DNA of 64,000 nt from Flavobacterium aquaticum (GTDB taxonomy: Bacteria; Bacteroidota; Bacteroidia; Flavobacteriales; Flavobacteriaceae): contig NZ_QLMI01000001.1 in NCBI RefSeq assembly GCF_003259835.1, forward strand, positions 124,001 to 188,000. The letters are read 5' to 3'. Shown here piece after piece: positions 63,796 to 64,000 of the stretch. The notes beneath the pieces were generated by a model that saw only the letters and a program-made list of their open reading frames with translations, was not told the origin of the DNA and searched no databases. The translations under genes and the position numbers were made by a program. How positions within the stretch are numbered: the first letter of the stretch is position 1; every line of letters begins with the position of its first letter.

Positions 63796-64000
63796 GCGTT
63801 TTCGATAGCTTTTACAATTTCTTCTTTCTTGTTACGACTTAATGGTATTTTTGTATTTCCAATTTCAGCAAACTTACTATTGAATTTTTCTACTCGGTCT
63901 AAATTGATAATATACGATTTGTGTACACGTATGAATTTACCTTCTGGAAGTTCTTTTTCAAAACCTTTCATAGTAGATAACACTAAATGACTTTCATCAT
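63792..64000 (-). CDS. LytTR DNA-binding response regulator, C-terminal part only
   Basis: The frame is open to the right edge of the window, so only the last 69 or so residues are visible; GTG 63983 is not the true start. The sequence HLVLSTMKGFEKELP, then FIRVHKSYIINLDRVEKF and IPLSRNKKEEI, is typical of the LytTR domain that ends LytR/AlgR-type response regulators. The receiver domain is outside the window. Its stop overlaps the priA stop region by 4 bases. Confidence 0.88.
   Translation of the reverse strand, partial: DESHLVLSTMKGFEKELPEGKFIRVHKSYIINLDRVEKFNSKFAEIGNTKIPLSRNKKEEIVKAIENA

Overview
The window looks like chromosome of a flavobacterium (Bacteroidota, probably Flavobacteriaceae and close to Flavobacterium). 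The DNA is AT-rich, genes begin behind A-rich stretches rather than Shine-Dalgarno sites, and several promoters match the Bacteroidota form (TTTG or TTG, about 19-21 bases, TAnnTTTG). The gene content also fits: type III glutamine synthetase, Bacteroidota-type YidC and PurM, many small secreted lipoproteins, and a flexirubin-type pigment cluster. No rRNA, CRISPR array, prophage or complete insertion sequence was seen.

Bases 1-19,190 hold the right-hand part of an aryl-polyene/flexirubin-like cluster. Eighteen tightly packed or overlapping plus-strand genes encode an ABC-2 permease (cut by the window edge), a thioesterase, two complete ketosynthases, a ketosynthase-like fragment, a chain-length-factor-like protein, an acyl carrier protein, a hot-dog dehydratase, a LolA-like carrier, a lipoprotein, a beta-barrel protein, a glycosyltransferase-DUF2062 fusion, an MMPL-exporter/acyltransferase/methyltransferase-like fusion, a CrtI-like oxidoreductase, a C45-type Ntn hydrolase and an adenylate-forming ligase. 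A phosphopantetheinyl transferase faces them from the other strand. No ketoreductase, ammonia lyase or DarA/DarB is visible; these are presumably to the left.

Bases 19,200-29,500 hold a tRNA-Lys, tRNA-Lys, tRNA-Leu unit with its own promoter, shikimate kinase, a minus-strand S4-protein/methyltransferase/phosphoribosyltransferase operon, an FKBP-like calcium-binding lipoprotein, a DUF4197 lipoprotein, fused isobutyryl-CoA mutase IcmF, and a RAYT (REP-associated tyrosine transposase) with REP-like GTAG hairpins, one of them inside its own reading frame. A third REP-like hairpin lies between purM and guaA.

Bases 29,500-39,460 are more accessory: glutamine synthetase III behind a nested inverted repeat, a ToxR-like membrane regulator divergent from a secreted protein, an orphan Sll1717-family-like P-loop ATPase, and three tandem OmpA-like paralogues that share an unusual Cys-Cys pair.

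Bases 39,500-64,000 are mostly housekeeping: purM, guaA, a LysM/ligand-binding fusion, OsmC, DUF3820, pyrG, yidC, proC, a two-FAS1 lipoprotein, a MORN-like protein, mnmA, a nitronate monooxygenase-like enzyme, a PafA-like phosphatase, lysA, sucC, nadC, a YihY protein, a chalcone-isomerase-like protein, priA and the C-terminus of a LytTR regulator. purM, guaA and pyrG share A/C-only leaders of the ACAACA type. Most transcription units end in clear hairpin-plus-T terminators.
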